A DNA stretch of 64,000 bases from Diadophis punctatus similis (GCA_023053685.1 JALIGW010000010.1:13747919-13811918), one strand, 5' to 3'. Numbered from the stretch's first letter, positions 43,387 through 54,672 are shown. A program made the numbers and translations. Notes: a model not told the origin generated them from the letters alone.

Positions 43387-44710
43387 TTGCTGTATGCATT
43401 CCATCCCCTGCCATTGATACCCAGGGTGATCAGGAGGATTCTGGAGGAGAGGGCCGAGGTGGTTCTTCTGCCCCCCCCATTGGCCCAGGAGAGCCTAGTA
43501 TGCAGAACTGGTCTCTCTTTCGGTGTCACCTCCTTGGAGAATCCCTCAGACACAGTGGTCACTTGCCCAGGGCTCAGTCCAGCATCCAGATCCACGCTGG
43601 TTGCAATTGACCACCTGGCACTTGAGCGGCTCACTCTGGGGTATCGCCAGGTTTCAGAGGATGTTATGGAGATTATGCTAGCCTCTAGGAGGCCGTCCAT
43701 GGAGCGTATATATTCAGCCACCTGGAGGGTCTTCTGTAACTGGTGTGCCCAGGAGGGGTATTCCCCTGTGCGTTTGTCCATCATTAATGTCCTCCAGTTC
43801 CTGCGCCAGGGTTTAGCCAAAGGACTATCCCCCAACATGCTCTGTTGACAGGTGGCGGCATTGTCAACAGTATTGTCCTGTGAGTCCCTAGAAGCTTTGT
43901 CAACTCATCCTCTGCTTCATAGATTCCTTAAAGGGGCGGTCAACCTCTGTCCTCCCGTTGTACATAGGTTCCCCACCTGGGACTTGTCCAAGGTTCTCAC
44001 TGCACTCACAGGGGGTCCCTTTGAGCCTTTGCAATCTGTCTCTCTTTCTCATCTTCCTTACAAAGTGGTATTCTAGGTGGCTGTTACATCTGCCTGCCGA
44101 ATCTCCGACATTGCAGCCCTATTGGTGAGGGGTGACCTGCGTGTCTTCCACCAGGATAGGGTGGTATTGAGGTTGGACCCTATCTTTGTGCCAAAGGTGA
44201 ACTCCTATTTCCATAGGGCTCAAGAGATTGTATTACCTTGTTTTTTATCCTTGCCCCTCCAATGACATTGAATGACAGTGGCACCTCCTGGATGTGAGGT
44301 GCGCCCTAGACATTTACCTGCAGCGCACTGCAGTTTTTCTGTAGAATGGAGGCATTATTGGTTTTCTTCCAGGCTGCTTCCATGGGGAATAAAGTATCCC
44401 CCTCCACTGTGGGTCGTTGGATTCGTTCTGTTATTGCAATGACTTACGAACAGTTGTCTTGCCACAACCTTTCAGAATAACTGGCTATTCAACGCGTAGT
44501 GCTGTTACCACTGCAGCATAGAATACCTGGGCGTCCATCGAGGAGGTTTGCCGGGTGGCCACCTGGTCATCACCAATGCCGTTTGTTCGTCACTATAAAC
44601 TGGATGCTTTCGCCTCCCAGGAAGCAGACTTTGGGCGCAAGGTGTTACAACAGGTGATGCAGGACAGTGGGGGTCCCAGCCAGGGTCAAGGGGCCCACCC
44701 TAGGGACTGA
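43387..44710 (+). pseudogene. DIRS tyrosine recombinase, decayed
   Basis: Pieces in three or more frames cover the recombinase that inserts the circular DNA form of DIRS elements. The N-terminal core-binding part reads PSMERIYSATWRVFCNWCAQ (43,693 onward). Then come WDLSKVLTALTG, a first catalytic region TSACRISDIAAL (44,083, with its arginine), a region where the H-x-x-R box reads YSTR (44,486), an in-frame stop at 44,519, and VCRVATWSSPMPFVRHYKLDAF with the presumed nucleophilic tyrosine (about 44,594). Loss of the histidine and several stops or shifts show it is dead. The order RNase H, recombinase, complementary region fits DIRS. Confidence 0.82.
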
Positions 44711-44724
44711 TTATTTTGGTATGT

Positions 44725-44818
44725 CCCATCCTTGGAGGCTAGATCCACCCATTATGGAGAATGAGACCTTGTACTTACCTGATACGTCCATTCTCATAAG
44801 GTGGAGCTAGCCTCCAAG
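44725..44818 (+). repeat. DIRS internal complementary region
   Basis: The first half (44,725-44,762, CCTTGGAGGCTAGATCCACC) is complementary to the outer left terminal repeat at 30,123-30,160. The second half (44,775-44,818, TTACCTGATACGTCCATTC) is complementary to the outer right end at 45,128-45,171. In DIRS elements this region templates the missing ends during circle formation. Confidence 0.88.
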
Positions 44819-45039
44819 TCCCGCTCTTCTACTATGGTTGGACTGGCTGGGGTGTGAATATTTGTCCCTGTAGATAGGTATTTAGGATTTAGCTTAATAG
44901 GTACTGTCCATGTGTATAGGTATTTAGGATTTAGGTTACTAGGTATTTAGGCTGGTTCACTTGTTGAGTCTTCTTGCAGTCTGTGTTAATAAAATTTTTG
45001 ATTCGAACATGGCACGCAGAGTCTGGTTTTCGTCCCTCG

Positions 45040-45175
45040 TCAAAAGAGGGGGAATTGAGGCACAACGGTGCTATTTATACTTTTCCAGACTCAGTCCTGA
45101 TTGGCTAGAGGGCAGTGTCAACCCATCCTTGGAGGCTAGCTCTACCTTACGAGAATGGATGTATCAGGTAAGTAC
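45040..45175 (-). repeat. DIRS right inverted terminal repeat
   Basis: The complement of the left repeat from TCAAAAGAGGGGGAATTGAG to CTTGGAGGCTAGCTC, extended outward by a segment (TACGAGAATGGATGTATCAG) that is represented in the internal region. AATAAAATTTTTG just upstream (44,988) is a possible polyadenylation signal. Confidence 0.9.
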
Positions 45176-45333
45176 AACATCTCATTTTAATACAAATATG
45201 CATAAGAATATTATTACAACTACATCAGTATGATTTAAATAACAAATAATATTAATACTATAATTGCTACCTGTATTCAAATGAATGATACCCAGATGCC
45301 TCACTGTTCATGTATTGATATTGATGTATATTC

Positions 45334-45455
<122 letters not shown>

Positions 45456-46061
45456 ATGGAGCAGCTTCATGCAGAGAATGCTCAGCTCACCGAACAGGTG
45501 GCCTTGCTGGCAGCACAGGTTGTGCAGCTTCAAGCTCACGCTGCTCCACCTCCCCAGAGGAAATGCCTGGTGGTGGTGCTTGATAAATTTGATGGCAACC
45601 AAGCTATGTTTCCAGCATTTTTGGGACAATGCCAGCTCTTTATCAGCCTGAGAGCTGAAGACTTTCCCACTGACCAGGATAAAGTGGGGTTTATGATTAG
45701 CCTTCTCTCTGATGCTGCGGCCCACTGGGCCACGCCCCTGCTGGTCCAGGCTAGCCCTTTGCTGGATGATTTCCAGGGGTTTTGTGACCACCTCAGGCTG
45801 ATGTACGAGGACCCCATTAAGACTCAAACCACTATCCGATGCCTGAAAACCCTGAAGCAGGGCTGGCACCATCTACAGGACTATATAAGCAAGTTTAGGC
45901 TGCTTAGCCAAGATTCGGCCTGGAATGAGGCTGCCCTCATGGATGCTTTCCAAGATGGGTTGTCGGAGGAGTTGCAGGATGAGCTTGTCTGTGTCGACAT
46001 TCCTCTAAACCTCAACACACTGGTCCATCTTTGTCTCCAGATTGACACTCAATTGCAGTGA
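45456..46061 (+). CDS. Gypsy element B Gag (sushi-like), open frame
   Basis: 201 codons starting MEQLHAENAQLTEQVALLAA. The N-terminal helix is probably a coiled coil. The capsid part follows, with DKFDGNQAMFPAFLGQCQLF, DKVGFMISLLSDAAAHWATP and YISKFRLLSQDSAWNEAALM. This is the Gag type of vertebrate sushi-class Ty3/Gypsy elements, the group from which mammalian PEG10 and RTL genes arose. The zinc knuckle FYCGEPGHMATSCPKK lies 150 bp downstream (about 46,210), beyond a stop, so the ancestral Gag was longer. The start codon is part of the LINE X target duplication. Separated from its LTR by 36 kb, it is unlikely to be expressed normally. Confidence 0.8.
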   Translation: MEQLHAENAQLTEQVALLAAQVVQLQAHAAPPPQRKCLVVVLDKFDGNQAMFPAFLGQCQLFISLRAEDFPTDQDKVGFMISLLSDAAAHWATPLLVQASPLLDDFQGFCDHLRLMYEDPIKTQTTIRCLKTLKQGWHHLQDYISKFRLLSQDSAWNEAALMDAFQDGLSEELQDELVCVDIPLNLNTLVHLCLQIDTQLQ

Positions 46062-46171
46062 CGTGGGAGTCGCCGTGCCTCCCAGGAGACTTGGGTGGTC
46101 TTGGTCATGCGTGAGACTCTGGCTCTGCAGGAGGAGCCTATGAATTAGGCACAGCCAGGCCCCACCTGTCA

Positions 46172-46910
46172 GTGACCGAGAAGAACAGACGGCGCTCAGG
46201 GGGGGTTGTGTTTCTATTGTGGGGAACCTGGGCACATGGCCACCTCTTGCCCCAAGAAGTGACGAGGGGTGTCGGCTACTGGGCTTGCCCCACAGCCATA
46301 GAACATCCTGTTGGGAAACACCCTGAGCCTGACCTAGTGGAGGTACTAGGTTGGGCATACACCAAAAGAGAGCCATGCTCATCAGACATTGCCCCCAGAC
46401 CCCCCAGCACTTGATCCTGGTGGCATGAGTGTTCCTGTGCAGTAGTCTACAGGGGATTCCAGTACATGCCCTGGTCGACTCAGGGGCTACCATGAACTTA
46501 ATGGATGCAGCATTTGTGACCACATGTGCTATTCCTCACTACCCGGTGGACCCACCTCTGCTCATGGAGACCATTGATGGCTGGGTGTTTCTGTCTGGGC
46601 CAATTAAGGCCACCATGCAACCCTTGCACTTGGCCATCGCTCTCATGAGGAAGCCATCCAGTTTTACATCACCTCCGGCCTGCATTTCCCCGTGGTCTTG
46701 GGCTTGGCTTGGCTCCGGATGCACAATCTGCAAATATACTGGTCCCAGAACCTAATCACCTTCCCGAGTTTGCAATGCATGGACCACACCTGCCAAGTCT
46801 GCACAAGCCAGTTGCTGAGTCCACCCAGGGTGTCCCTGCCTTCTAACCTGGCATACCTCACAGACATCTTCAGCGAGCAAGAGGCAGACCACTTGCCCCT
46901 GCACTGACCA
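46172..46910 (+). pseudogene. Element B zinc knuckle and protease, broken
   Basis: FYCGEPGHMATSCPKK (about 46,208-46,258) is the CCHC knuckle of Gag. Further on, LQGIPVHALVDSGATMNLMD (about 46,450-46,510) contains the aspartic protease motif DSGA. A region up to 46,910 reads FHFPVVLGLAWLR-like sequence in mixed frames and leads to the reverse transcriptase. Stops and frame changes separate the pieces. Confidence 0.75.
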
Positions 46911-46928
46911 TACGACTGCCCCATCAAT

Positions 46929-47922
46929 TTGCTTCCAGACGTGCCACTCCCAGTGGGGCATTTGTACTCTATGTCTGACCCTGAGTTGGCCGTGCTGGGG
47001 GACTTCCTGGATAAAAATCTAGCTCGGGGTTTTATCCAGCCCTTGTCGTCACCAGTGTCTGCATCGGTGTTGTTCGTGAAGAAGACCGGAGACTTGAGGC
47101 TCTGTTGCGACTATTGCAAATTGAACGCCATCACTGTGCGCAATTGGTACCCTCTGCCCCTCATTTCTGAACTGTTGGAACGGCTCTGAGAGGCCACCAT
47201 CTTCACAAAAGTGAACCTGTGGGGAGCTTATAATCTAGTTCAGATCTGGCCTGGGGATGAATGGAAGACTGTGTTTGGCACCAGGTATGGACACTTCGAG
47301 TATACCGTCATGCCATTTGGGCTGACCAATGCCCCTGACGTCTTCCAACATTTTATGAATGACATTTTCTGGGACCTGTTGGATCAATTTGTCATGATCT
47401 ACCTGAATGACATCCTGATCTACTCTCCCTCCTGGGAGAGCCACCAGCAGCACCTACGCCTGCAATGGCTCTGGAAGAACAGCTTGTATGCTAAACTGGA
47501 GAAATGCCAGTTTTTTTCAATCGCCCATCAATTTCCTGGGACATTGCATTTCTCCTGAAGGCATTGCTATGGAGCTGAGCAAGGTCCAGTCTCTGTGCAG
47601 TTGGCAACCTCCTCAGCGAATTAAGGATGTCCAGCGATTCCTCAGGTTCACCAACTACAATTGGACATTTATCCCCAGCTTTGCTTTCCTGACAGCGCCC
47701 CTCACTCAGCTCCTTAAGAAAAAGATCCCATTTCAATGGAGTACCCTTGAGCAACAAGCATTCCAGGCCTTGAAGCAAGCATTCATGCAAGAGCCCATCT
47801 TGAAACACCTGGACCCCCACAGTCTGTTTGTAGTGGAAGCAGATGCATCTGATGTTGCTGTCGGAGTGGTGCTACTCCAGGCTCATGCACCTGATGATAC
47901 CTTCTTCCTTTGCGTGTAAGGA
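46929..47922 (+). pseudogene. Element B reverse transcriptase, broken
   Basis: Frames at 46,929-47,189, 47,211-47,558 and 47,488-47,919 read [60 protein letters not shown] and [15 protein letters not shown]. They then give the connection domain [18 protein letters not shown] and the start of RNase H, FVVEADASDVAVGVVLLQ. The catalytic YLDD is YLND, which loses an essential aspartate. A stop near 47,189 and a shift near 47,515 also break it. Confidence 0.85.
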
Positions 47923-48246
47923 TGTCTAGCGTGTAAGGATGTCCAGCGACTCCTCACATTCACCAACTACTATTGGACATTTATCCCCAGCTTTGCTTTC
48001 CTGACAGCGCCCCTCACTTGGCTCCTTCAGAAAAAGATCCCATTTTGATGGAGTACCCTTGAGCAACAAGCGCTCCAGGCCTTGAAGCAAGCATTCATGC
48101 AAGAGCCCATCTTGAAACACCCAGTCCCCCACCGTCTATTTGTAGTGGAAGCGGATGCGTCCAATGTTGCTGTCGGAGCGGTGCTACTCCAGGCTCATGC
48201 GCCTGGTGGTACCTTCTTCCTTTGTGTGTACTACTTGTGGAAACTA
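47623..48246 (+). repeat. 312-bp tandem duplication inside element B pol
   Basis: AAGGATGTCCAGCGA occurs at 47,623 and, 312 bp later, at 47,935. The following 290 bp are repeated with scattered substitutions, including one that creates a stop near 48,046. It duplicates the stretch between reverse transcriptase and RNase H. Confidence 0.88.
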
Positions 48247-48420
48247 AACTCTTCTGAGCGCAACTACACCATCTGGGAGAAGGAACTACTGGCCATTAAG
48301 TTGGCATTTTAGGCCTGGAGACATCATTTGGAGGGGGCCTGACATCAACTTGAAGTCTGGATGGACCGCAAAAACCTTGAGTTCCGCAGACCATCCGGAA
48401 ATTGAACCAACACCAGATTC
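48082..48420 (+). pseudogene. Element B RNase H, second copy and remainder
   Basis: This reads FVVEADASNVAVGAVLLQAH, LWKLNSSERNYTIWEKELLA and, after a stop at 48,310, WRHHLEGA and LEVWMDRKNLE. These are the RNase H blocks of Ty3/Gypsy. The stop and later shift inactivate it. It belongs to the duplicated part at its 5' end and continues uniquely after 48,246. Confidence 0.75.
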
Positions 48421-48659
48421 GGTGGTCCCTCCTCTTTGCCAGGTTCAATTTCCATGTCACCTACATCCCGAGTGGTCGCAACCAAAGGGCGGACGTGCTC
48501 TTGCAGAAACCGGAGTACTCCCGCACCAAAGACCAGCTCCTGCCCAGGACGGTTCTGCCGTAGGGTCCTCCTCCGTGGTTCTGGAGCCAGTGACTTACGG
48601 TCTCAGATACGGGAAGCACAGCAGCATGATGTTTGGGTGGAGCAATGGTGGGAAGAGGT

Positions 48660-50040
48660 GGGGCCCGCCTCTCCATAGACATTCACTGAGGAACTCTTGA
48701 GGTATCAAGACAGGCTATATGTGCCGGTGGGGCCGCTCTGGGGATTTATCCTCTCGCAATATCATGACAATCCTGTGACAGGGCACTTTGGCCTCTTCAA
48801 GACTTTGAACCTGGTTTACCTTCTGGTGGCCCTGATTACGACATGACATCCAAGCCTACATCACACCCTGTGTATGGTGCCGGCAGGCCAAGTTGGTGAT
48901 GGAATCCCCCCCCCAGGGCTGCTCCAGCCATTGACGACACCTGAGAGACCTTGGGGTGCCATTTCCATGGACTTCTTGAAGGATTTGTCTCCATCTTCTG
49001 GATTTACGACTGTGTTCATGGTGGTAGATATGCTGACAAAGATTTCATTCCTTGTCATGGTTTACCGATGGCCCGCACCACCACCCGCATGTTCATCCAA
49101 CATGTATTCCAGCTGCACGGCCTACCTGATAGGGTTGTGTCGGACAGAGGGGCTCAATTTACATCCCAGTTCTGGAAAGGGCTGATGATGGCCTTGGATG
49201 TGAAAATCTGCCTGCTGTCGGTGCATCATCCGGAGATCGACGGCAGGATAGAGAAAGTGATCGGGATCCTGGAGCAATACCTGCACTGTTTCGTGAACCA
49301 TAAGCAGGAGAATTGGGCGGATTATCTGGCAGTTGTGGAGTTTGCATTCAACAAACCGCAGCACACTTCCACGCAGATGACACCTTTTTTGGCCAATGTG
49401 GGGTATCATCCTCAGTTCTCTTCCGTCACACAACTTGACTCATTGGTTCTGGTGGCTAATGACTATCTGGCCGAGTTATGGGCTGTCCATCAATTGGTGT
49501 GACAGTATCTGGATAGAGCCAAGGCTGATTATAAGAAAGTCACGGACCAGTCTCAACAAGAGATGCCGGCATTGGTTTTGGGGGATAGGGTATGGCTGTC
49601 CACCAGGCACCTTCTGTCAGACCGGCCAATCAAGAAGTTAGACCACCAGTACCTTGGCCTTTAACCATTGAAGTGGCCATCAACCCGGTCGCCTATCACC
49701 TGACATTGCCATGCATGCTGTGAATCCATCCGGTCTTTCATTGATCCCTCCTTCTTCCAGAAAGACCAGCCTGTCCGCTCTGCCAACCAGACCATCCCCC
49801 TCTGGACCCACGTAATGGAGATGCGCCACCCAAGTATCACCAGCATTCGGGACTCACGGTGGCTGAAAGGATGGTTCCAGTACCTGATCGAGTGAATGGG
49901 TTATGGGCTGAAGGATTTCACATGGGAGGATGCAACCTCCATGCATGCACCTGCTTTGGTGCAGGCCTTCCATAACCAATTACTGTCATGGCCGCACCCA
50001 GATCATCACACCCGAGGAAGGGCCCTGTGGTGAGGGATAG
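48660..50040 (+). pseudogene. Element B integrase and chromodomain, broken
   Basis: Pieces in several frames include VTGHFGLFKTL (zinc region), WGAISMDFLKDLSPSSGFTT (first aspartate), VVSDRGAQFTSQFWKGL (second aspartate) and HHPEIDGRIEKVIGILEQYL (glutamate). A C-terminal chromodomain follows at about 49,855-49,985 (WFQYLIEWMGYGLKDFTWED). A chromodomain places the element in the chromovirus branch, where it would target modified histones. Stops such as that at 49,501 show it is dead. The end of the frame overlaps the start of the acidic frame that enters the LTR. Confidence 0.82.
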
Positions 50041-50323
50041 TGTTGTGACCCACCAGCTGCCAGTGGAGCTGGCGGCAGACTCAGACGATGAGGAGGTTGG
50101 GGAGGAACCTGGGCCAGTTCTGGAGTCTGGGGAAGGCTCTGATGGATGCTCTGCATCAGACGCAGAGATAGAGCCAGGGCAATCTGACATTTCCCAGCCT
50201 CCGGAGAGGCAGCTGCCTTTGGAGGCTGATATGAGTGAGGAGGAAGAACAGCTGGTGCCTATTCCTGATGCACATATGCACAGAGCAGTTAGGAGAGGTG
50301 AGCAATGGAGGACAAGGAGTTGA
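49988..50323 (+). other. Acidic open frame crossing from pol into the LTR of element B
   Basis: 111 codons from the ATG at 49,988, the last 93 inside the LTR. It is rich in aspartate and glutamate (VELAADSDDEEVGEEPGP, SASDAEIEPGQSD, ADMSEEEEQLVPIPD) with a basic C-terminus. The same frame is open in the 5' LTR (to 8,878) despite base changes, and the length difference is 33 bp, an exact 11 codons. I do not recognise a family. It could be chance, or a small accessory product. Confidence 0.4.
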
Positions 50324-50682
50324 CTCGGGAAGCAAAGCACACATGGAAGCTGAATGGCCCTTCCCTGGCTGGGGAATAAATAGAAGGAAAGGGGAGTGGT
50401 TATCATAGGAGACAACAGGTCATATTTCTGAAGATTTTGCTCATTGGGTTTTGTGCCACAAAGACTGCTTGCCAGAACTGAATTTGCAGCTTTTCGGCTG
50501 GGAGCTCACGGCCTTGCAATTATCACAAGGAACTGATAAGGTCTGATACTGCAGTTAACTCCTTGAAGGACTATTGCCTGGACTTTTTGGTGGGTGAATG
50601 CAATTAATTCACAAGAGGTAAATAAAGAGGGGGTTTTCGTGGCGAGTCTGTTTCTTGCTTCTGCTAGGGCTGGCTCAGAACA
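50041..50682 (+). repeat. 3' LTR of Gypsy element B
   Basis: 642 bp from TGTTGTGACCC to CTCAGAACA. It is the partner of 8,637-9,240. The five bases that follow (GGAGC) match GGGGC before the 5' LTR at four of five positions, after which gag of element A resumes. Confidence 0.88.
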
Positions 50683-51130
50683 GGAGCATTGTCCAGTCGC
50701 TGAGTACATCGAAGAGTTTCGTGACCTGACTTGCCACCTAGATTGGCCAGAGGAAATACTCATGAGTTGGTTCAAAGATGGCTTAAACGATGGCCTGTAC
50801 ACCACCTGCGTTGCTTGTGGAGCCCAAGTCCGCCTGCACAGCTGGTGTGTCTTGGCTGAGGAAGCTGAAATCGACCAAGCTCAAAACTAGTACCGCACAA
50901 GTTGCACCTGGAAGAGATCCCCACAGGAAGGGAGAAAGGAGGGAACCAAGCATCACTCTGCCCCACCGCACTCAGCCGCCTGCTTCAATTGTGGGAAGGA
51001 AGGCCACCATGCAGCCAAGTGCTGTGTGAGGATACCCACCTGGAAGGGAGAGAAGCAGGTCAGAGGGAAACCCTCAAAGCCACCTCTGCATTCCAGAGAC
51101 ACCACCCTAAAGACCCATGTGGTTGTTGAA
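50683..51130 (+). pseudogene. Gypsy element A gag, second half
   Basis: This continues the Gag broken at 8,636: HCPVAEYIEEFRDLTCHLDW, then ILMSWFKDGLNDGLYTT and CVLAEEAEIDQAQN to a stop at 50,890. In another frame comes the zinc knuckle CFNCGKEGHHAAKC (about 50,981-51,022). The first half is 42 kb upstream, on the far side of element B. The internal frameshift means it was already damaged or has decayed since. Confidence 0.8.
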
Positions 51131-51242
51131 TTCCTGCCAGAATCAATTACAGTGTGAGGAACTCTGACCCCTCTGGGGGAGGAACCCGATCAGTCTTAGA
51201 GTGACTATGAAGACCCTTTGGTAAGAACTGTTAATTCCATTA

Positions 51243-51718
51243 ATGGGGGAAAAAGTGAGACTTAAAGTATTGCTGGATTCAGAGTGCACAAGAAGCTTAA
51301 TAAGCCTGAACTGGGCATTCAACTAAGGCCACTAAAAAGCCCAGTCTCGTTCTGCCAACTTGATGGGTCCATTGTAGGGGGCGCCCTGGCCACGTTTGCC
51401 ATTGAACCACTTGAACTAACGATGGCAAATCACTCTGAAACCATTGCTTTCATTGTGACACCAGGGATGGACTGGCCCCTAGTTCTGGGGCTAACCTGGT
51501 TAAAGAAGTGGAACCCAAGGGTGGACTGGACAGAGGGGACCCTCCAATTCCCTAATAGTAAATTAATCCAGAGTGAAAAACCCCACCAGACTGGAATATT
51601 GCAGATTGAGGAGGTAGCTGCGACTGCGGCAAATGGACCCCTACCAGGTGTCCCCAGGGAATACCGAGATTTGATGGATGTTTTCAGTGAAGTGGCTCAG
51701 ATAAACTCCCCCCCATAG
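51243..51718 (+). pseudogene. Element A protease region, broken
   Basis: LKVLLDSECTRSLIS near 51,258 is the aspartic protease site with DSG changed to DSE, which should abolish activity. The frame at 51,284-51,718 follows with FIVTPGMDWPLVLGLTWLKK and the spacer to the reverse transcriptase (EYRDLMDVFSEV). A stop at 51,716 ends it. Confidence 0.75.
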
Positions 51719-51782
51719 GTCTACAGACTGTGCCATTGAGATTTTACCATGGGCCAAACTACCTAAGCCAAAACTTTACGCT

Positions 51783-52508
51783 ATGACTCTCTGGGAACTG
51801 GATGAACTGTGGCAATTTATAGACAGAAACCTCGAACATGGGTTCATCGAACCAGCGAGACCCAAGGTGGCCGTCCCAGTCCTGTTCCAGGAGAAGTACA
51901 GCTCGTTATGCTTATGTGTGGATTATAGAAATTTAAACACTATTTGCAAAGAAAATCTCTATCCCCTACCCCTAATGAAGGACATGCTGGCCCATCTGGC
52001 AAAGGGGAGAATTTTTTTCCAAACTAGACTTAAGGGAGGCTTATTACCGGATCTGGATCCGGGAGGGGGATGAAGGGAAAACAGCATTTAATTATCCATT
52101 GGGAAGTTTCAGTTCAAGGTTTTGCCATTTGGGCTCCAAGGGCTTCCCACCATTTTCATGCAACTAATTAATGAGGTGCTGCATAAGCACTTGTATAAGG
52201 CAGTTTTGGTTTATCTTGACGATATATTGATTTATACTGAAACTAAGACTCAACATGTTAAATTGGTACAGGAGGTCTTGAAGAAACTAAGGGCAGCTAA
52301 ATTGTTTGCCAAATTCTCCAAATGTGAATTTCACCAAGATAAAATAGATTACCTAGGGTACCGAATCTCTCACCAGGGGGTGGAAATGGACTCACAAAAG
52401 TCAGAGCAGTTATCAAGTGGGAAACCCCCTGCACTCGCAAGCAATTGCAGAGCTTCCCGGGGTTTGCTAACTTTTATCGGCAGTTTATCCCCTCTTTTGC
52501 CCAAATAG
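51783..52508 (+). pseudogene. Element A reverse transcriptase, broken
   Basis: Two frames, 51,783-52,073 and 52,122-52,508, read LWQFIDRNLEHGFIEPARPK, LCLCVDYRNLNTICKENLYP, then [20 protein letters not shown] and VLVYLDDILIYTE with an intact YLDD, followed by FSKCEFHQDKIDYLGYRISH. Frame changes near 52,020-52,120 and after 52,400 disable it. It is of the Ty3/Gypsy type and clearly different from element B. Confidence 0.85.
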
Positions 52509-52639
52509 CATTGCCGATTACAAATCTGTTAAAAACCAAGGGGGGAGATAAACCAAAAGCTAGCCAACCACTGAAGTGGACTATGGACTGCTAAGCGGCA
52601 TTTGAGAAACTGAAAAGACTTTTTGTCTGAATCTGTGTT

Positions 52640-53946
52640 AAAACACCCAGACCCAGAGAAATCATTTGTAATCCAGGCCAATGCCAGTGATTGTGGCAGT
52701 CGGTGCGGTTTTACTCCAAGAGAATGAAGAAAGCAAATTACAACCATGTGCATACACCTCTAGGAAATTAACTGAAACTGAAAAGAGATGGGCAATATGG
52801 GAAAAAGAGGCTTTTGCAGTCAAGTGGGCACTCCTAACTTGGAGACATTTCTTAGAAGGAAGCAAAATACCTTTCCAAGTATGGACCGACCACAATAACT
52901 TGGAAAAACAACAAAACCACATGGAAAATGTCCCCAAAACAGGTCCGATGGGCATAATACTTCCAATGCTTTAATTTCACTTTGAAGTATATACCGGGAG
53001 GGAAAAACTTTTTGGCAGATGCCTTGCCCAGACTACCGCAATACAACAGTGTCAAGGCAGAAGTAATTAAGCCCATGCTCCCAGCCTCCCAATTAGCGGC
53101 TAAGGTTGTCACACACTTTCAGACAAAGAACGACCCCTCCACCTTAGACAATGCCACCACCACAGAATTCAAAAAGGCCTTGAAAACAGATGATTGGTTT
53201 AGTGCCCATAGACATACTTGCATAATAAAAGATGGGTTAGCTTGGGTGGGAAATAAGCTGTATGTCCCAGCTAGGGAAAGGCTGAAAACTATGGAAGCTT
53301 GTCAGGACTCCAAATTAGCTGGTCACTTTGGTTTTGTAAAAATGTTACATTTACTGAAATGGCAATTCTGGTGGCCTTCATTTAAAAAAGGACACAGAAA
53401 GCTATGTAGCAAGCTGCCCCATTTGCGCTGCCACTAAATGCAGGCAGGGGAAAACCCCTGGTCTACTGCAGCTGGTGGCCAACCCTTCAGCACCATGGAG
53501 AGAGATCTCCATGGATTTCATTGTAGAATTGCCTAAGAGTTCTGGAAACACAGTGATCTGGGTTGTCACATACCTTTTCTCAAAGCAGGTTCACTTCATC
53601 ACATGCCAAAAGATAACTACAGCCAAAGCCTTGGCTAAGTTGTTTTTGGCTCACATATACCACTTGCATGGGGCCCCACAACATATTCGGACAGAGGGGT
53701 CCAATTCACATCCAAGTTCTGGAAAGTCTTTTTGTACCTATTTAGAACCGAACAGGGACTTAGTTCTAGTCATCATCTGCAAACAGGGCCACGGAGTGAA
53801 CAAACTTAATTCTGGAACAGTAGCTGCATTGTTTTATTAACTATCAGCAGGACAACTGGACCGACCTATTGCCTTTTGCAGAAGTGGCCTATAATAATGC
53901 AGTTCACACTAGCATAGGTTTACCCCATTCAGAGTGGCCACAGGGC
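52640..53946 (+). pseudogene. Element A RNase H and integrase, broken and cut short
   Basis: The RNase H block is VAVGAVLLQENEESKLQ with CAYTSRKLTETEKRWAIWEK (52,681-52,975). The next frame gives KYIPGGKNFLADALPRLPQY and the integrase zinc region (HFGFVKMLHLLKWQFWWPSF) to 53,437. Further on, WREISMDFIVELPKSSG and [17 protein letters not shown] are integrase core and tail. The second catalytic region is disturbed (HIRTEGSNSHP, 53,685). At about 53,946 a 55-bp LINE tail interrupts it, after which [12 protein letters not shown] follows. Confidence 0.82.
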
Positions 53947-54001
53947 AAGAACTTATTTATTTATTTGGTCGTTTTTATATGCCGCCCCACTCCCGTAGGA
54001 C
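53947..54001 (-). mobile_element. Very short CR1-type 3' tail insertion
   Basis: On the plus strand it reads (TTTA)n, then TATATGCCGCCCC, which is the complement of the CR1/SINE-type 3' end GGGCGGCATATA followed by (AAAT)n. It sits within integrase sequence of element A. An extreme 5' truncation is likely. Confidence 0.7.
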
Positions 54002-54055
54002 TCAATTTAATACTATGCCTGAGTTACCCTCACATGAACCAGAAATCCCCCCTTG

Positions 54056-54425
54056 TGTTGTGGCCTGCCTAGCAGCCTGTGCAGTCAGAGCCTTTGGAGC
54101 CTTCAGTGCCTCGTGGCAGTGATAGGAAAGGAGTAGCCCCTCCTTTCCTGAATGCCAGAGCAACGCTGAGCTGCCGAGAGGCAGAAAGGTATAGCTTCCG
54201 AGATGCAGAAAGGTCTACTCCAGAGGAGGTCTGCTCGGGGCTAATTGGCCACCTGGGGCTAATTGGCCACCATGCCCTTAGGTCTATTTAAGAAGAGTTT
54301 CTGCAGCTGGAAAGTTGCAGAGAACAACGCTTGACAAAGAGACCTGTCTGATCATAGCCTGTTCCTTGACTCCAGTTTCCAGTTTGTATTCTGAATCATA
54401 GTTTGTATCCTGAACCTTGCATCTT
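54056..54425 (+). repeat. LTR-like sequence C, left part
   Basis: It begins TGTTGTGGCCTGCC, has CTATTTAAGAAG as a possible TATA box (about 54,282), and continues as a leader-like region to CTTGCATCTT, where an L1 interrupts it. The next part resumes at 60,234. Its start resembles the LTR of element B (TGTTGTGACCC) but the body differs. Neither the end nor a partner LTR is in the window. Confidence 0.5.
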
Positions 54426-54672
54426 TTTTTATTGAAAAGTTTTATTAGTACAAATACATTTTCCCCCACCCCTTCCCCCCTCCCTCCCCTTGCCCTCCCC
54501 CCATCTCCCCCACCCCCTCCCTAGACTTCCCAGAATAAACACAGGGTATAGTATTTATAAACATAAAACTAGAATATGCTAACAAATTGTTGACTTCAAA
54601 ATCTCTCTAAATCTTTAACTCCTTATAGCTCGAAACCCTTTAAACTTAAACTAAGAATTAAAAATTCTTCAT

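Noticed and set aside
43387..44710. A host or phage integrase gene
   Set aside because: The tyrosine recombinase lies between DIRS RNase H and the DIRS complementary region, so it belongs to that retrotransposon.
54056..54425. A third copy of the element B LTR
   Set aside because: Only the first few bases (TGTTGTG) agree; the rest differs, so it was kept as a separate LTR-like sequence.
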